The position numbers and the translations under genes are program-made. Source: Streptomyces antibioticus (GTDB lineage Bacteria > Actinomycetota > Actinomycetes > Streptomycetales > Streptomycetaceae). Taken from it: DNA of 64,000 nt. Shown in pieces: positions 16,780 to 27,420 of this stretch; the first letter of the stretch is position 1; the number at the start of each line of letters is the position of its first letter. Location of the stretch: assembly GCF_001514065.1 (NCBI RefSeq), contig NZ_KQ948428.1:251525-315524 (forward strand). The letters are read 5' to 3'. A model generated the notes under the pieces. The model was not told where the DNA came from. It saw only the letters and a program-made list of their open reading frames with translations, and ran no database searches.

Positions 16780-18440
16780 CGGAAGTCCTCCTCGCGGTAC
16801 TCGGCGTCCGAGCCCTCCGCCGTGGCCTCGCGCAGCTCGATGCGGCGGATCTTTCCGGACACGGTCTTGGGCAGCGGCGCGAACTCCAGGCGGCGAATGC
16901 GCTTGTAGGGCGCCAGCACGTCCCGTGAGTGCTCGAAGAGGACCTTCGCGGTGTCCGGGCCGGGCTCCCAGCCCTCCGCCAGCACCACGTACGCCTTCGG
17001 CACCGCGAGCCGCAGCTCGTCCGGCGCGGGCACCACGGCCGCCTCGGCGACCGCCTCGTGCTCCAGCAGCGCGCTCTCCAGCTCGAAGGGGCTGATCTTG
17101 TAGTCGCTCGCCTTGAAGACGTCGTCGCTGCGGCCGATGTAGGTCAGATAGCCGTCGGCGTCCCTCGACGCCACATCGCCCGTGCGGTAGTAGCCGCCGG
17201 CCATCGCCTCCGCCGTACGGTCCGCGTCGCCGTGGTAGCCGGTCATCAGGCCGACGGGACGGGCGGACAGGTCGAGCGCGATCTCGCCCTCGTCCGCGCC
17301 GGGCGCTCCCGTCACCGGGTCCAGCAGCTCCACCCGGTAGCCGGGGCTGGGCCGGCCCATGGAGCCGGTCTTCAGGAGCTGACCGGGGCTGTTGGAGACC
17401 TGCACGGCCGTCTCGGTCTGCCCGAAACCGTCCCGGATCGTCACGCCCCACGCCCGCCGCACCTGCTCGATGACCTCGGGATTCAGCGGCTCGCCCGCCG
17501 CCACCACCTCCCGCGGCGGAGTCCGCAGCTGGGTCAGGTCGGCCTGGATGAGCATCCGCCACACGGTCGGCGGCGCGCAGAAGGTGGTGACCCCCGCGCG
17601 GTCCATCTCGGCCATCAGACGGGCCGCGTCGAAGCGCGTGTAGTTGTGGATGAAGACGGTGGCTTCCGCGTTCCAGGGCGCGAACAGGTTCGACCAGGCG
17701 TGCTTGGCCCAGCCGGGCGAGGAGATGTTCAGATGCACGTCGCCGGGCTTGAGGCCGATCCAGTACATGGTGGCCAGGTGCCCGATCGGGTACGAGGTGT
17801 GGGTGTGCTCGACCAGCTTGGGGCGGGCGGTGGTGCCCGAGGTGAAGTAGAGCATCAGCGGGTCGTCGGCACGGGTGGGGCCGTCGGGCGTGAACGAGGC
17901 GTCGGCCTGGTACAGGTCGTCAAGGGCCAGCCAGCCCTCGACTGGATCACCCGCCACGATCCGGGTGTAGGAGCCGGGCACCTCGGCGAACTTGCCGGTG
18001 TCCTCGGAGCGCACGATCACGTGCCGGACCCGCCCGCGCTCGACGCGGTCGCGCAGGTCGGCCGGGCCGAGCAGCGGGGTGGCCGGGATGACGACGGCGC
18101 GCAGCTTCATCGCGGCCAGCGCCGTGATCCACAGCTCGGCCTGGTTGCCCAGCATCACCAGGATGCGGTCCTCGGCGGCCACCCCCCGCTCCCGCAGCCA
18201 GTTGGCGGCCTGGTCGGAGCGGACCGCGAGCTCCCCGAAGGACAGCTTGGTCTCCCGGCCGTCGTCCTCGACGATGTGCAGCGCGGTCGCGGCGTTCCCG
18301 TGCGCGATGACGTCGAACCAGTCGAGTGCCCAGTTGAAGCCCTCGGGGCGGGGCCATTCGAAGCCCTCGTAGGCCGTGGCGTAGTCCTCGCGGTGGGCGA
18401 GCAGGAAATCCCGCGCACCGCGGAACAGCTCCGTCGTCAT
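16776..18440 (-). CDS. acyl-CoA synthetase (medium-chain/ACSM-like)
   Basis: The 554-residue AMP-forming ligase is closest in motif pattern to medium-chain acyl-CoA synthetases: [18 protein letters not shown]-loop, [39 protein letters not shown] and a terminal Lys in [12 protein letters not shown]. The leading segment [12 protein letters not shown] is typical of the acetyl/medium-chain branch. The ATG at 18440 follows AGGAGG. It is the first gene of a two-ligase operon and is divergent from a GAF/LuxR regulator. Two different ligases together suggest uptake of mixed acids; the actual substrates are unknown. Confidence 0.92.
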   Translation of the reverse strand: MTTELFRGARDFLLAHREDYATAYEGFEWPRPEGFNWALDWFDVIAHGNAATALHIVEDDGRETKLSFGELAVRSDQAANWLRERGVAAEDRILVMLGNQAELWITALAAMKLRAVVIPATPLLGPADLRDRVERGRVRHVIVRSEDTGKFAEVPGSYTRIVAGDPVEGWLALDDLYQADASFTPDGPTRADDPLMLYFTSGTTARPKLVEHTHTSYPIGHLATMYWIGLKPGDVHLNISSPGWAKHAWSNLFAPWNAEATVFIHNYTRFDAARLMAEMDRAGVTTFCAPPTVWRMLIQADLTQLRTPPREVVAAGEPLNPEVIEQVRRAWGVTIRDGFGQTETAVQVSNSPGQLLKTGSMGRPSPGYRVELLDPVTGAPGADEGEIALDLSARPVGLMTGYHGDADRTAEAMAGGYYRTGDVASRDADGYLTYIGRSDDVFKASDYKISPFELESALLEHEAVAEAAVVPAPDELRLAVPKAYVVLAEGWEPGPDTAKVLFEHSRDVLAPYKRIRRLEFAPLPKTVSGKIRRIELREATAEGSDAEYREEDFR

Positions 18441-18513
18441 CTGTCCTCCTCATGACCGGCACCATTGCCGAGCGGCTCTCTGCCATCGTTTACTCCGTGA
18501 TGCAGGTCTCACT

Positions 18514-18529
18514 ACCCCCGAACGGGGGT
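18514..18529. promoter_or_regulatory. palindrome between ligase operon and LuxR regulator
   Basis: ACCCCCG-AA-CGGGGGT lies in the 115-nt divergent region. It is placed to serve both genes and is a candidate operator for the GAF/LuxR protein. Confidence 0.5.
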
Positions 18530-18555
18530 GTGCGCCGCGGCGAAAGGACGAACAG

Positions 18556-19395
18556 GTGAGCACGGACGCTGCGGAGATCCGGAACGCGCTGGTGCGGCTG
18601 CGGCGCACGACGGGGCTCCCGGTCGCCTTCGGCGGGCTGGTGGAGGCCGGCCGCCCGCAGATGCGCATCAGCGAACTGAGCGGCACCTCGACCATCGCGC
18701 TGCGCGCGCTCGCCGTGGTCTCGGGCAGCGGCCTGGGCGGCAAGGCGGTCGCGCTCGCCCGGCCCTGCGCGGTGACGGACTACTCCTCCTCACGGCAGAT
18801 CAGCCACGAGTACGACGCCCCGGTCGCCACCGAGGGCCTGCGCTCCATCGTGGCGGTGCCCGTCGTCGTACGGCGTCGGGTGCGGGGGGTCCTGTACGGG
18901 GCGCTGCGCACCGTACAGCCGCTCGGCGACCGGGTGCTGAGCGCGGCGATGGAGGCGGCGCGGGACGTGGAGCAGGCGCTGGTGGTGCGCGAGGAGGCCC
19001 GGGAGCTGGTGGCGGCGGCCGGGCCCGCCGGGGTGGACCCGGTGTCGCGGGAGCAGGTCCGGGAGGCGCACGCGGCGCTGCGCGCGCTGGCGCCGCGGAT
19101 CACCGACCCGGAGCTGCGGGCCGAACTCCTCGACGCCTGCGGGCTGCTCACGCCCCGGCAGGACGCCGGCGGGCCGCTCACACCCCGGCAACCGGAGCGG
19201 GCCGCGCTCGCCCCGCGTGAGCTGGACGTCCTCGCCTGTGTGGCCGCGGGGGCGACGAACGCGGCCGCCGCGGAACGGCTGGGGCTGCGGCCGGAGACGG
19301 TCAAGGGTTATCTGCGCTCGGCCATGCGCAGGCTCGGCGCGCACACGCGCGGGGAGGCGGTGGCGGCGGCGCGCCGGGCGGGGCTGCTGCCGTAG
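18556..19395 (+). CDS. GAF-domain LuxR-type regulator
   Basis: The 279-residue protein has a GAF-like sensor domain at about 20-140 (including TEGLRSIVAVPVVVRRRVRGVLYGALR) and a C-terminal LuxR helix-turn-helix at about 215-277 (LAPRELDVLACVAAGATNAAAAERLGLRPETVKGYL). There is no receiver domain, so this is a ligand-sensing activator rather than a response regulator. The GTG at 18556 follows AAAGGA. It is divergent from two acyl-CoA synthetases and probably controls them; the effector might be an acid or acyl-CoA, which is inference. Confidence 0.85.
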   Translation: MSTDAAEIRNALVRLRRTTGLPVAFGGLVEAGRPQMRISELSGTSTIALRALAVVSGSGLGGKAVALARPCAVTDYSSSRQISHEYDAPVATEGLRSIVAVPVVVRRRVRGVLYGALRTVQPLGDRVLSAAMEAARDVEQALVVREEARELVAAAGPAGVDPVSREQVREAHAALRALAPRITDPELRAELLDACGLLTPRQDAGGPLTPRQPERAALAPRELDVLACVAAGATNAAAAERLGLRPETVKGYLRSAMRRLGAHTRGEAVAAARRAGLLP

Positions 19396-19564
19396 CCGGT
19401 CCGACCGGACGGCCCCGGAAACGTTGGCCAGCCATTCATTCAGCTGTGCTTTGAATTTCCTCATGCTGTGAGGTTGTTATTTGGCTCACCACGTCTCCCC
19501 TCCGGATTTCAAAGAATCGTTGCCTAGAATTTGGCCCGGACACGACACGAGGGGAGCGGCGACC

Positions 19565-22369
19565 GTGCAACGGGACTTCCAGGAGCCTGCGAGATGCCGC
19601 CCTGACCTGGTCATCGGCCGTGAGGAGGTGTTCGGCCAGGCCCGCGAGCAGCTCGCCCGGGGCGGCAGCGTGCTGCTGCACGGCCCCGCCGGAATAGGAA
19701 AGTCCACCGTCCTGCGGGCATTGGCCGCCGATAACGGCGGCTCGGCGCGCACCGTGTTGCGCTGCTCGGCCACCGAGTCCGAATCGCATCTCCCCTTCCT
19801 CGCCCTCGCCGACCTGCTCGGTCTGGTCCTCGACGAGGTCTCCGGAAAGCTGCCCGTGGCCCAGCGCACCGCGCTGGAGTCGGCGCTCACCGGCCGCGGC
19901 GAGTCCACCCTCCAGCGCGACGGCCTCGCCCTGCGCCTCGCGGTGCTCTCCGCGCTGCGCGCGCTCGCCGCCGAGGGCCCGGTGCTGATCGTCGCCGACG
20001 ACGTGCAGTGGCTGGACTCGGCCAGCGCCGAACTCCTCGGCTTCGCCGCCCGCCGCCTCGGCGGCACCCCGGTGCGGATGCTGTGCGCGGTGCGGACCGA
20101 GGGCCAGGAGTACGACCGCCACCTACGCGCGTCACCCCCCGACACCCTCGCCCTGCGCGTCAACCCGCTCTCCCGCACCCAGGTCTCCGAACTGCTCGGC
20201 CACCGCGGCTACACCGGCCTGCCCCGCTCCACGGTCCGGGACATCCACCGCACCAGCGGCGGCAACCCGCTCTTCGCCCTGGAACTCGGCCGCGCCCTCA
20301 GCGAGAACCCGACCCCGCCCCGCCCCGGCGAGCCGCTCCCGGTGCCCACCTCGCTGCGCACCCTGGTCCTGAACCGCCTGGAGATGCTCTCGGACGAGGC
20401 CCGCCGCACCCTCCTCGTCGCGAGCGCCGGCGCCCGCCCCACCCCCGCCCTGCTGCGCGCGGCCGGCCGCGAGAACGCCGAGGCGGAGACCGCCCAGGCC
20501 GCCGCCCTCGGCCTGCTGGCGACCGAACCCGAGGGCCCCGCCGTACGGTTCGCGCACCCGCTGATCTCCGCCGCGCTGTACGCGGAGGCGCCCGCGCACG
20601 AGAGGCGGGCCGCGCACGCCGCGCTGTCGAAGGCCGCCTCCGACCCCATCGAGCGGGCCCGGCATCTCGCCCTGGCCACCACCGGCACCGACCCGGACAC
20701 CGCCGACAGCCTCGCCGAGGCCGCCTCCCTCGCCCGGGACCGCGGCGCTCCCTCGGTCGCCGCCTCCCTCGGCCTGCTCGCCGCCCGTCACACCCCCGCC
20801 GAGGGCAACCCCGACGCCCGGCGCCTCCAGGCCGCCGAGGACGCGATCACCGCCGGTGAACTGGACCTCGCCCGGGACATCGCGCGGGACGTGCTGACCC
20901 GGGCGACCGTGCCCGCGGACCGGGTGCGGGCCTGGATCATCGTGATCGACACCGCGGGCCACGCCATGACCGAGGTCGACTCGGTCTTCCCGCAGGCCCT
21001 GGCCGACGCGGGCGACGACCCTCAGCTGCTGGCCCTGATCCACTACCAGCTGACCTGGCGGGCCGTGCTGGTGGACGGCGACTTCGACCGGGCCCGGGCG
21101 GAGGCCGCGCACTCGGCGGCGCTCGCCGCCCAGGCCGGCGACCGCTACAACGAGCTGATGGCGCTGGCCTTCCAGGCCCAGATCGAGACCCTCATGGGCC
21201 ATCCCGACGCCCCCGCGACCATCAAGAAGGCCCTGAAGGAACCCCAGGACCCGAGGGTGTCGTGCCATCACAACGGCGCCGGCTACTCCCGGTTCCGCTG
21301 GCTGATCATGAGCGACCAGCTGGCCGAGGCCCGCGCGACGGTCACCGCGCTGCTGCGCGAGGTCCAGCGCACCGGGGCGGTCGAGAGCGAGGTGCACTTC
21401 CTGCGCGGGGTGGCCGAGACCGAACTGCGCTCCGGGCACTGCGGCCGCGCCCTCGACCTCGCCCGGGAGAGCCTGATGATGGCCCGGGACACCGGCATCG
21501 GCGAGGTCGCCTCCGCGGTCCTCACCTCGCTCGGGGAGGCCTCGGGCGGCGATGTGGAGCGGGCGCTTGAGCTGGCCCGGGAGGCCGTCGACCACGCCGA
21601 GGAGGACGGCGACCAGATGTACGTCTCCCGCGCGCTGACCGCCCTCGGCTACGCCCAGCTGGTCGCCGGGGACGCCGAAGGAGCCGTCCGCTCGCTGCGC
21701 CGGGTGCGCGAGCTGGAGCACGGGCTCGGCATCACCGACCCGGCCCGCGGCCGCTGGCAGGGCGATCTCGCCGAGGCCCTGGTCAGGACCGGCGAACTGC
21801 GCGAGGCCCAGGACGTCATCGACGTCACCCGGGAACAGGCGCTGCGGCTCGGCCGGGAGAGCGTGCTCGCGGTGCTGGACCGCGCCGAGGGGCTGCTGCG
21901 CGCCGCGCGCGGTGAACACGAGGCCGCGCTCTCCCAGTTGACCTCGGTACAGGACCGGCTCGCCAAACTCGGGTACGGCCTGGAGGAGGCCCGCACCGCC
22001 TTCGCGCTGGCCCAGCTGCGCACCCGGCGCGCCGGGCCGACGTCGTACGACGAGGCGGCCCGGCTCTTCCGGCGCTGCCGGGCGCTGCCCTGGCTGCGGC
22101 AGGTCGACGCGGCGAGCGTCGTGCCGGCGGCCGAACCGGGACCGGCCGCCGTGCCCGCGCCGGCGTCCGACGCCCTCGAAGGGCTCGCGGCGATGGAGCG
22201 TCAGGTCGCCGCGCTCGTCATGGAGGGCGCGACCAACCGGGAGATCGCCGCGCGGCTGTTCATCAGCGTCAAGACGGTCGAGGCGACCCTGACCCGGGTC
22301 TACCGCAAGCTCGGCATCCGCTCGCGGGTGGACATCGTCCGACTGGCGGCGGGGCGCCGTACGAAGTGA
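19565..22369 (+). CDS. LAL-type LuxR transcriptional regulator (large ATPase)
   Basis: The 934-residue protein has an N-terminal ATPase with Walker A GPAGIGKST (40-48) and Walker B VLIVADDVQWLD (about 138-150), a long helical TPR-like middle, and a C-terminal LuxR helix-turn-helix (ATNREIAARLFISVKTVEATL, about 885-905). I chose the GTG at 19565, which has an AGGGGAG site, over an in-frame ATG at 19481 without one. Such MalT-like regulators commonly activate adjacent secondary-metabolism or secreted-enzyme genes. The next gene downstream is a secreted trypsin, whose promoter is full of palindromes. Confidence 0.88.
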   Translation: MQRDFQEPARCRPDLVIGREEVFGQAREQLARGGSVLLHGPAGIGKSTVLRALAADNGGSARTVLRCSATESESHLPFLALADLLGLVLDEVSGKLPVAQRTALESALTGRGESTLQRDGLALRLAVLSALRALAAEGPVLIVADDVQWLDSASAELLGFAARRLGGTPVRMLCAVRTEGQEYDRHLRASPPDTLALRVNPLSRTQVSELLGHRGYTGLPRSTVRDIHRTSGGNPLFALELGRALSENPTPPRPGEPLPVPTSLRTLVLNRLEMLSDEARRTLLVASAGARPTPALLRAAGRENAEAETAQAAALGLLATEPEGPAVRFAHPLISAALYAEAPAHERRAAHAALSKAASDPIERARHLALATTGTDPDTADSLAEAASLARDRGAPSVAASLGLLAARHTPAEGNPDARRLQAAEDAITAGELDLARDIARDVLTRATVPADRVRAWIIVIDTAGHAMTEVDSVFPQALADAGDDPQLLALIHYQLTWRAVLVDGDFDRARAEAAHSAALAAQAGDRYNELMALAFQAQIETLMGHPDAPATIKKALKEPQDPRVSCHHNGAGYSRFRWLIMSDQLAEARATVTALLREVQRTGAVESEVHFLRGVAETELRSGHCGRALDLARESLMMARDTGIGEVASAVLTSLGEASGGDVERALELAREAVDHAEEDGDQMYVSRALTALGYAQLVAGDAEGAVRSLRRVRELEHGLGITDPARGRWQGDLAEALVRTGELREAQDVIDVTREQALRLGRESVLAVLDRAEGLLRAARGEHEAALSQLTSVQDRLAKLGYGLEEARTAFALAQLRTRRAGPTSYDEAARLFRRCRALPWLRQVDAASVVPAAEPGPAAVPAPASDALEGLAAMERQVAALVMEGATNREIAARLFISVKTVEATLTRVYRKLGIRSRVDIVRLAAGRRTK

Positions 22370-22434
22370 GGGGTCGCGGGCTTTACTGACCCGCGTGGTG
22401 TTCCCCCTGGGCCGACCGAGGGTTTTCCCTGCCC

Positions 22435-22487
22435 AACTCCCCTAGGGGGTTCCCTCATTGGGAAGGGGAACTCTCGAGTTCTAGGTT
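22435..22487 (+). promoter_or_regulatory. trypsin promoter with stacked palindromes
   Basis: Three palindromes overlap the promoter: a near-perfect 17-bp site centred on CCCCTAGGGG (22435-22451), TTCCC-TCATT-GGGAA (22450-22464) over the -35 TTGGGA (22458-22463), and GAACTC-TC-GAGTTC (22468-22481) in the 18-base spacer. The -10 is TAGGTT (22482-22487). The weak -35 box fits an activator-dependent promoter. Confidence 0.6.
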
Positions 22488-22595
22488 ATGAACGTGCCGC
22501 TCGCCCGGGCATACGGGGGTCGGTCCCGCGACCCCCGTGCTCAACCCCCCACACCCGCGCGTCCCCCCACCGGCAACCCCCCACTGAGGAGACTC

Positions 22596-23390
22596 ATGTT
22601 GTTCGGGCTCAACCGCGCAAGAAAGACCGCGGCCGTCGTCGCGGCCGGCGCTGCGGCCGCAGCGACCGCGCTGCTCGGCGCCCCCACCGCCGTAGCCGCT
22701 CCCCAGCCCATCGTCGGCGGTACGACGACCACGACGACCTCGTACCCGTTCGTCATGCAGATCACGGACGCCTCCCAGAACCAGTTCTGCGGCGGCACCC
22801 TGGTCTCCTCGACCAAGGTGGTGACGGCGGCCCACTGCATGGTCGGCGAGACCACGAGCAGCGTCCGCGTCATCGGTGGCCGGACCTACCTCAACGGCAC
22901 CAACGGCACGGTGAGCCGGGTCAGCAAGATCTGGATCAACCCCAGCTACACCGACGCCACCAACGGCGACGACGTGGCCGTCCTCACCCTCTCGACGGCG
23001 ATGTCGTACACCCCGGCGTCGTACGTCTCCTCGTCCCAGACGAGCGTGTACGCGGCCGGTACCACCGCGCGCATCCTCGGCTGGGGCACCACCTCGGAGA
23101 ACGGCAGCTCCTCCAACCAGCTGCGGACCGCGACCGTCCCGATCGTGTCCGACTCCAGCTGTGCGAGCTCCTACGGTTCGGACTACGTCAAGTCCGACAT
23201 GGTTTGCGCCGGATACTCCTCCGGCGGCACAGACACCTGCCAGGGCGACAGCGGCGGTCCCCTGCTCATCGGGGGCGTCCTGGCAGGGATCACTTCATGG
23301 GGCGAGGGCTGCGCGGAGGCCGGTTACCCGGGTGTCTACACCCGGCTGACCACCTTCTCCAGCCTGGTGACCGCGCAGGTCAACTCATAG
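22596..23390 (+). CDS. secreted trypsin-like serine protease
   Basis: The 264-residue S1 protease resembles S. griseus trypsin (SprT). A Sec-type signal peptide (about 1-34, Ala-rich after RARK) precedes a very short propeptide and the mature N-terminus IVGG (39-42). The catalytic triad is visible: His in TAAHC, Asp in GDDVAVL and Ser in GDSGGP. The Asp six residues before that Ser gives trypsin Lys/Arg specificity. The ATG at 22596 has GAGGAG upstream. It follows a LAL regulator gene, probably its activator, and ends before a 17-bp bidirectional terminator. Confidence 0.95.
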   Translation: MLFGLNRARKTAAVVAAGAAAAATALLGAPTAVAAPQPIVGGTTTTTTSYPFVMQITDASQNQFCGGTLVSSTKVVTAAHCMVGETTSSVRVIGGRTYLNGTNGTVSRVSKIWINPSYTDATNGDDVAVLTLSTAMSYTPASYVSSSQTSVYAAGTTARILGWGTTSENGSSSNQLRTATVPIVSDSSCASSYGSDYVKSDMVCAGYSSGGTDTCQGDSGGPLLIGGVLAGITSWGEGCAEAGYPGVYTRLTTFSSLVTAQVNS

Positions 23391-23430
23391 GTCCCAGAAG
23401 TTCTCCTGAGCATCCCTCAGGTGAAGTACC

Positions 23431-23473
23431 AGGGGGCGTTGCGGGCCTCCACGAGCGGCCCGCAACGCCCCCT
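23431..23473. terminator. 17-bp bidirectional terminator
   Basis: Positions 23431-23447 pair perfectly with 23457-23473 (9-nt loop) between the convergent trypsin and HTH_42 genes. It is among the longest perfect stems in the window. Confidence 0.75.
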
Positions 23474-23498
23474 ATCCATGTCTTCGATAGAGGACGGT

Positions 23499-24599
23499 TC
23501 AGGACGGGCGCACAACGGTCCCGAACCGGATGTCGTACGAGGTCCCGGGGTGCATGGTCGCGAGCATCCGCACCCCCTCTTCCGTGACCTCGTCCCGCTG
23601 GGCCTTGGTGAGCTTGCCGAAGGGCTGGATGACCAGGGACTCCTCCTCCAGCCTCCACACCCCCGCCAGGAAGCCGTCGACGAGGAACGTCGCGTACACC
23701 ATGTTCCCGACCCAGCTGCGGCCCCGGTACTCGGCCGGGATGACACGGGTGCGGTCGGCGTGGGAGAGGAGGAGGTTGTCGAACTCGGGGAGGAAGCGGG
23801 GCGGGGCCGGGGTGTCGGCGGCGGGGCGCGGGGCGTCGGGGAGGTCGAAGAGTTCGACGCCGTGCTCGTCGCGGAAGGTCAGCAGCTGAGGGCACAGGCG
23901 TTCGAACGCCTCTTTGAGCCTGGTCAGGCCGGACCAGGTCTGCATGTCCTTGACGGAGGCGGGACCGAAGGCGGCCAGGTAGCGCAGGACGGTGGCGTCC
24001 GGGGCGGGGACGGGTTCGGCGGGGCGGCCGAGCCAGTGCTCGGCGGTGGTGAGGGCGACCTGGCCGCTCTGCCCCCACAGTCCGCGCGGGGTGACCTGGA
24101 CCAGGGGAAGCCGGCAGCGGGCAGCGATGGCGAGGGACTGCGGGTCGGCGTCGGGCCACTCTTCGAGCAGGGCCTCGCGCAGCTGCTTCATGGTGCGCGG
24201 CTCGGCCTCGACGAGGTCGCGGGCCAGGGCGGCGAGCCGGTCCAGGTCGACGCCGACAAGGCCCTTGCGGAAGTTGGTGAGTTCGCGGTCGCGGGCGGCC
24301 TGGACGAGCGGGCGCAGGGTGAGGGCGTCGTCGGCGGTGTGGGTGTGGATGGTCGAGCGCATGGTGACGATCCGGACGACCTCGCGGTCGGCCATCAGCG
24401 TGGAGAGCTCCTCGGGGCGGAAGCCGTCGAGGCGGGCGGCGAGCGCGTAGTACGGCGGCTTGACGTTCTGCGCCTGGAGCCCGAGCAGATGCTCCACGGC
24501 CGCCCGGGCCGTGAGGTTCGAGCGCTTCAGCAGCAGCTGGCGGTCGAGGGTCGCGCGGTTGAGGGCGCGGGTGCCGAGCACGGTGTCCGTCTTCGTCAT
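23499..24599 (-). CDS. AlkZ/YcaQ-family (HTH_42) winged-helix DNA glycosylase
   Basis: The 366-residue protein belongs to the winged-helix HTH_42 family (PF06224), which includes E. coli YcaQ and the azinomycin-resistance glycosylase AlkZ. These remove bulky alkyl or crosslinked bases. Gln42-Ala-Gln44 (LLGLQAQNVKPP) matches the catalytic Q-x-Q motif of the AlkZ-like branch rather than the Q-x-D of YcaQ. Later landmarks include IVTMRSTIHTHTADD and the C-terminal FLPEFDNLLLSHADRTRV. I chose the ATG at 24599; frames to 24647 are possible. No biosynthetic cluster is adjacent, so a housekeeping repair role is as likely as self-resistance. Confidence 0.8.
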   Translation of the reverse strand: MTKTDTVLGTRALNRATLDRQLLLKRSNLTARAAVEHLLGLQAQNVKPPYYALAARLDGFRPEELSTLMADREVVRIVTMRSTIHTHTADDALTLRPLVQAARDRELTNFRKGLVGVDLDRLAALARDLVEAEPRTMKQLREALLEEWPDADPQSLAIAARCRLPLVQVTPRGLWGQSGQVALTTAEHWLGRPAEPVPAPDATVLRYLAAFGPASVKDMQTWSGLTRLKEAFERLCPQLLTFRDEHGVELFDLPDAPRPAADTPAPPRFLPEFDNLLLSHADRTRVIPAEYRGRSWVGNMVYATFLVDGFLAGVWRLEEESLVIQPFGKLTKAQRDEVTEEGVRMLATMHPGTSYDIRFGTVVRPS

Positions 24600-24619
24600 G
24601 CTCCGCACGTTAGCCGCCA

Positions 24620-24642
24620 TTGCGGACACCTTCTGTCCGCAA
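24620..24642. promoter_or_regulatory. 23-bp palindrome upstream of the glycosylase
   Basis: TTGCGGACA-N5-TGTCCGCAA has perfect 9-bp arms, 21 bases upstream of the HTH_42 start and about 100 bases ahead of the divergent corA. It looks like an operator for a dimeric repressor. The HTH_42 protein itself or an unlinked regulator could bind it. Confidence 0.6.
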
Positions 24643-24742
24643 GGCACACCGGATCCACGGGCACCCGCCCCCGCCGACGTCGTTTGCCCCGTATATCCTG
24701 CTCGGTGATCACGCAGCCGTGGACTCGACCTGAGAGGCAGCC

Positions 24743-25909
24743 GTGATGTCCGAGCGACGTGCCCGACCGAACGGGAAGGGCCGGGGCAGGTCCGCCTGGC
24801 TTCGGTCCCTGGCCGCGGCGGCCACCCCGCCGACGCCGGAGCGGCGCCCGGCGCCCGAGGCGGAGCCGGCGACCCCGGAGGCCGAACCGGCGAGCATCGT
24901 CCAGGCGGCCCTGTACCAGGACGGCGTACGGGTGTCCTCCCCCGCGACCCTCGCCGAAACGTTCCGCGAGCTGCGCCTCCAGCGTTCCGGCATGGCGTGG
25001 ATCGGCCTTGCCCGGCCCACCGAGGCCGAACTCCTCTCCCTGGCCGCCGAGTTCGACCTGCATCCGCTGGCGGTCGAGGACGCGATGGAGGCCCACCAGC
25101 GGCCCAAGCTGGAGCGCTACGGCGAGACGCTCTTCGTCGTGCTGCGGGCGGCCCGCTATCTGGACGCCCCCGAGGAGGTCGACTTCGGCGAACTGCACGT
25201 CTTCGTCGGCGCCGACTTCGTGATCACCGTCCGGCACGGCGCCGCCCCGGACCTGTCGGCGGTCCGCAGCCGGATGGAGGCGACGCCTGACCTCCTGAAG
25301 CTGGGCCCGGAGGCGGTGCTGTACGCGATCCTGGACGCGGTGGTCGACGGCTACGCGCCGGTCGTGTCGGGCGTGCAGAACGACATCGACGAGATCGAGA
25401 CCGAGGTCTTCCGCGGCGACCCGGAGGTCTCCCGCCGTATCTACGAACTCTCCCGCGAGATGGTGGAGTTCCAGCGCGCCACCCGCCCCCTGGTCGGCAT
25501 GCTGCACGGTCTGATGGCCGGCTTCTCCAAGTACGGCACGGACGAGGAGTTGCAGCGCTATCTGCGGGACGTCGCCGACCACGTCACCCACACCAGCGAG
25601 CGCGTCGACGGCTTCCGGCAGGCCCTCACCGAGATCCTCACGGTGAACGCGACCCTGGTCACCCAGCAGCAGAACGCGGAGATGCGGGCGCTGGCGGAGG
25701 CGGGGTTCGAGCAGAACGAGGAGATCAAGAAGATCTCCAGCTGGGCCGCGATCCTCTTCGCCCCCACCCTCGTCGGGACGATCTACGGCATGAACTTCGT
25801 CCACATGCCCGAGCTGAAGTGGAGCTTCGGGTACCCCTTCGCGATCGGGCTGATGGGCGTGGTCTGTGTCAGCCTGTACGTGATCTTCAAACGGCGGGAC
25901 TGGCTCTGA
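24743..25909 (+). CDS. corA: CorA-family magnesium/cobalt transporter
   Basis: The 388-residue protein has a cytoplasmic N-terminal alpha/beta domain (about 50-280), a long helix, and two C-terminal membrane segments separated by the selectivity motif YGMNF (about residues 352-356). The tail FKRRDWL is typical of the family. The first 45 residues are a disordered Pro/Ala/Glu-rich extension. GTG at 24743 and ATG at 24746 both fit the GAGAGG site. Mg2+ is the usual substrate. It is a single gene with no adjacent riboswitch that I can see. Confidence 0.92.
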   Translation: MMSERRARPNGKGRGRSAWLRSLAAAATPPTPERRPAPEAEPATPEAEPASIVQAALYQDGVRVSSPATLAETFRELRLQRSGMAWIGLARPTEAELLSLAAEFDLHPLAVEDAMEAHQRPKLERYGETLFVVLRAARYLDAPEEVDFGELHVFVGADFVITVRHGAAPDLSAVRSRMEATPDLLKLGPEAVLYAILDAVVDGYAPVVSGVQNDIDEIETEVFRGDPEVSRRIYELSREMVEFQRATRPLVGMLHGLMAGFSKYGTDEELQRYLRDVADHVTHTSERVDGFRQALTEILTVNATLVTQQQNAEMRALAEAGFEQNEEIKKISSWAAILFAPTLVGTIYGMNFVHMPELKWSFGYPFAIGLMGVVCVSLYVIFKRRDWL

Positions 25910-25928
25910 GACGAGGCCGGGCCCCCTT

Positions 25929-25985
25929 TTTCCGATGATTTCGATGTTTTCCGAAGTTGCCGATGATTTCCGACGGAAGAGGAAC
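25929..25985 (+). repeat. three 19-bp-spaced direct repeats before lpd
   Basis: TTTCCGA recurs at 25929, 25948 and 25967, exactly 19 bases apart, and an 11-bp CCGATGATTTC repeats at 25932 and 25960. The block is AT-richer than its surroundings and ends six bases before the lpd start. It may be a regulator array or the result of local duplication. Confidence 0.5.
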
Positions 25986-25990
25986 GACCC

Positions 25991-27403
<1,413 letters not shown>

Positions 27404-27420
27404 CCGGCCGCGCCGGCCGC

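Noticed and set aside
16780-17562. Fusion-like N-terminal extension of the acyl-CoA synthetase
   Set aside because: It is an out-of-frame shadow of the upstream ligase; the ATGA overlap at 16776-16779 explains the true start.
25929-25985. CRISPR-like array before lpdA
   Set aside because: Only three short imperfect units with 19-bp period; no spacers of even length and no cas genes.
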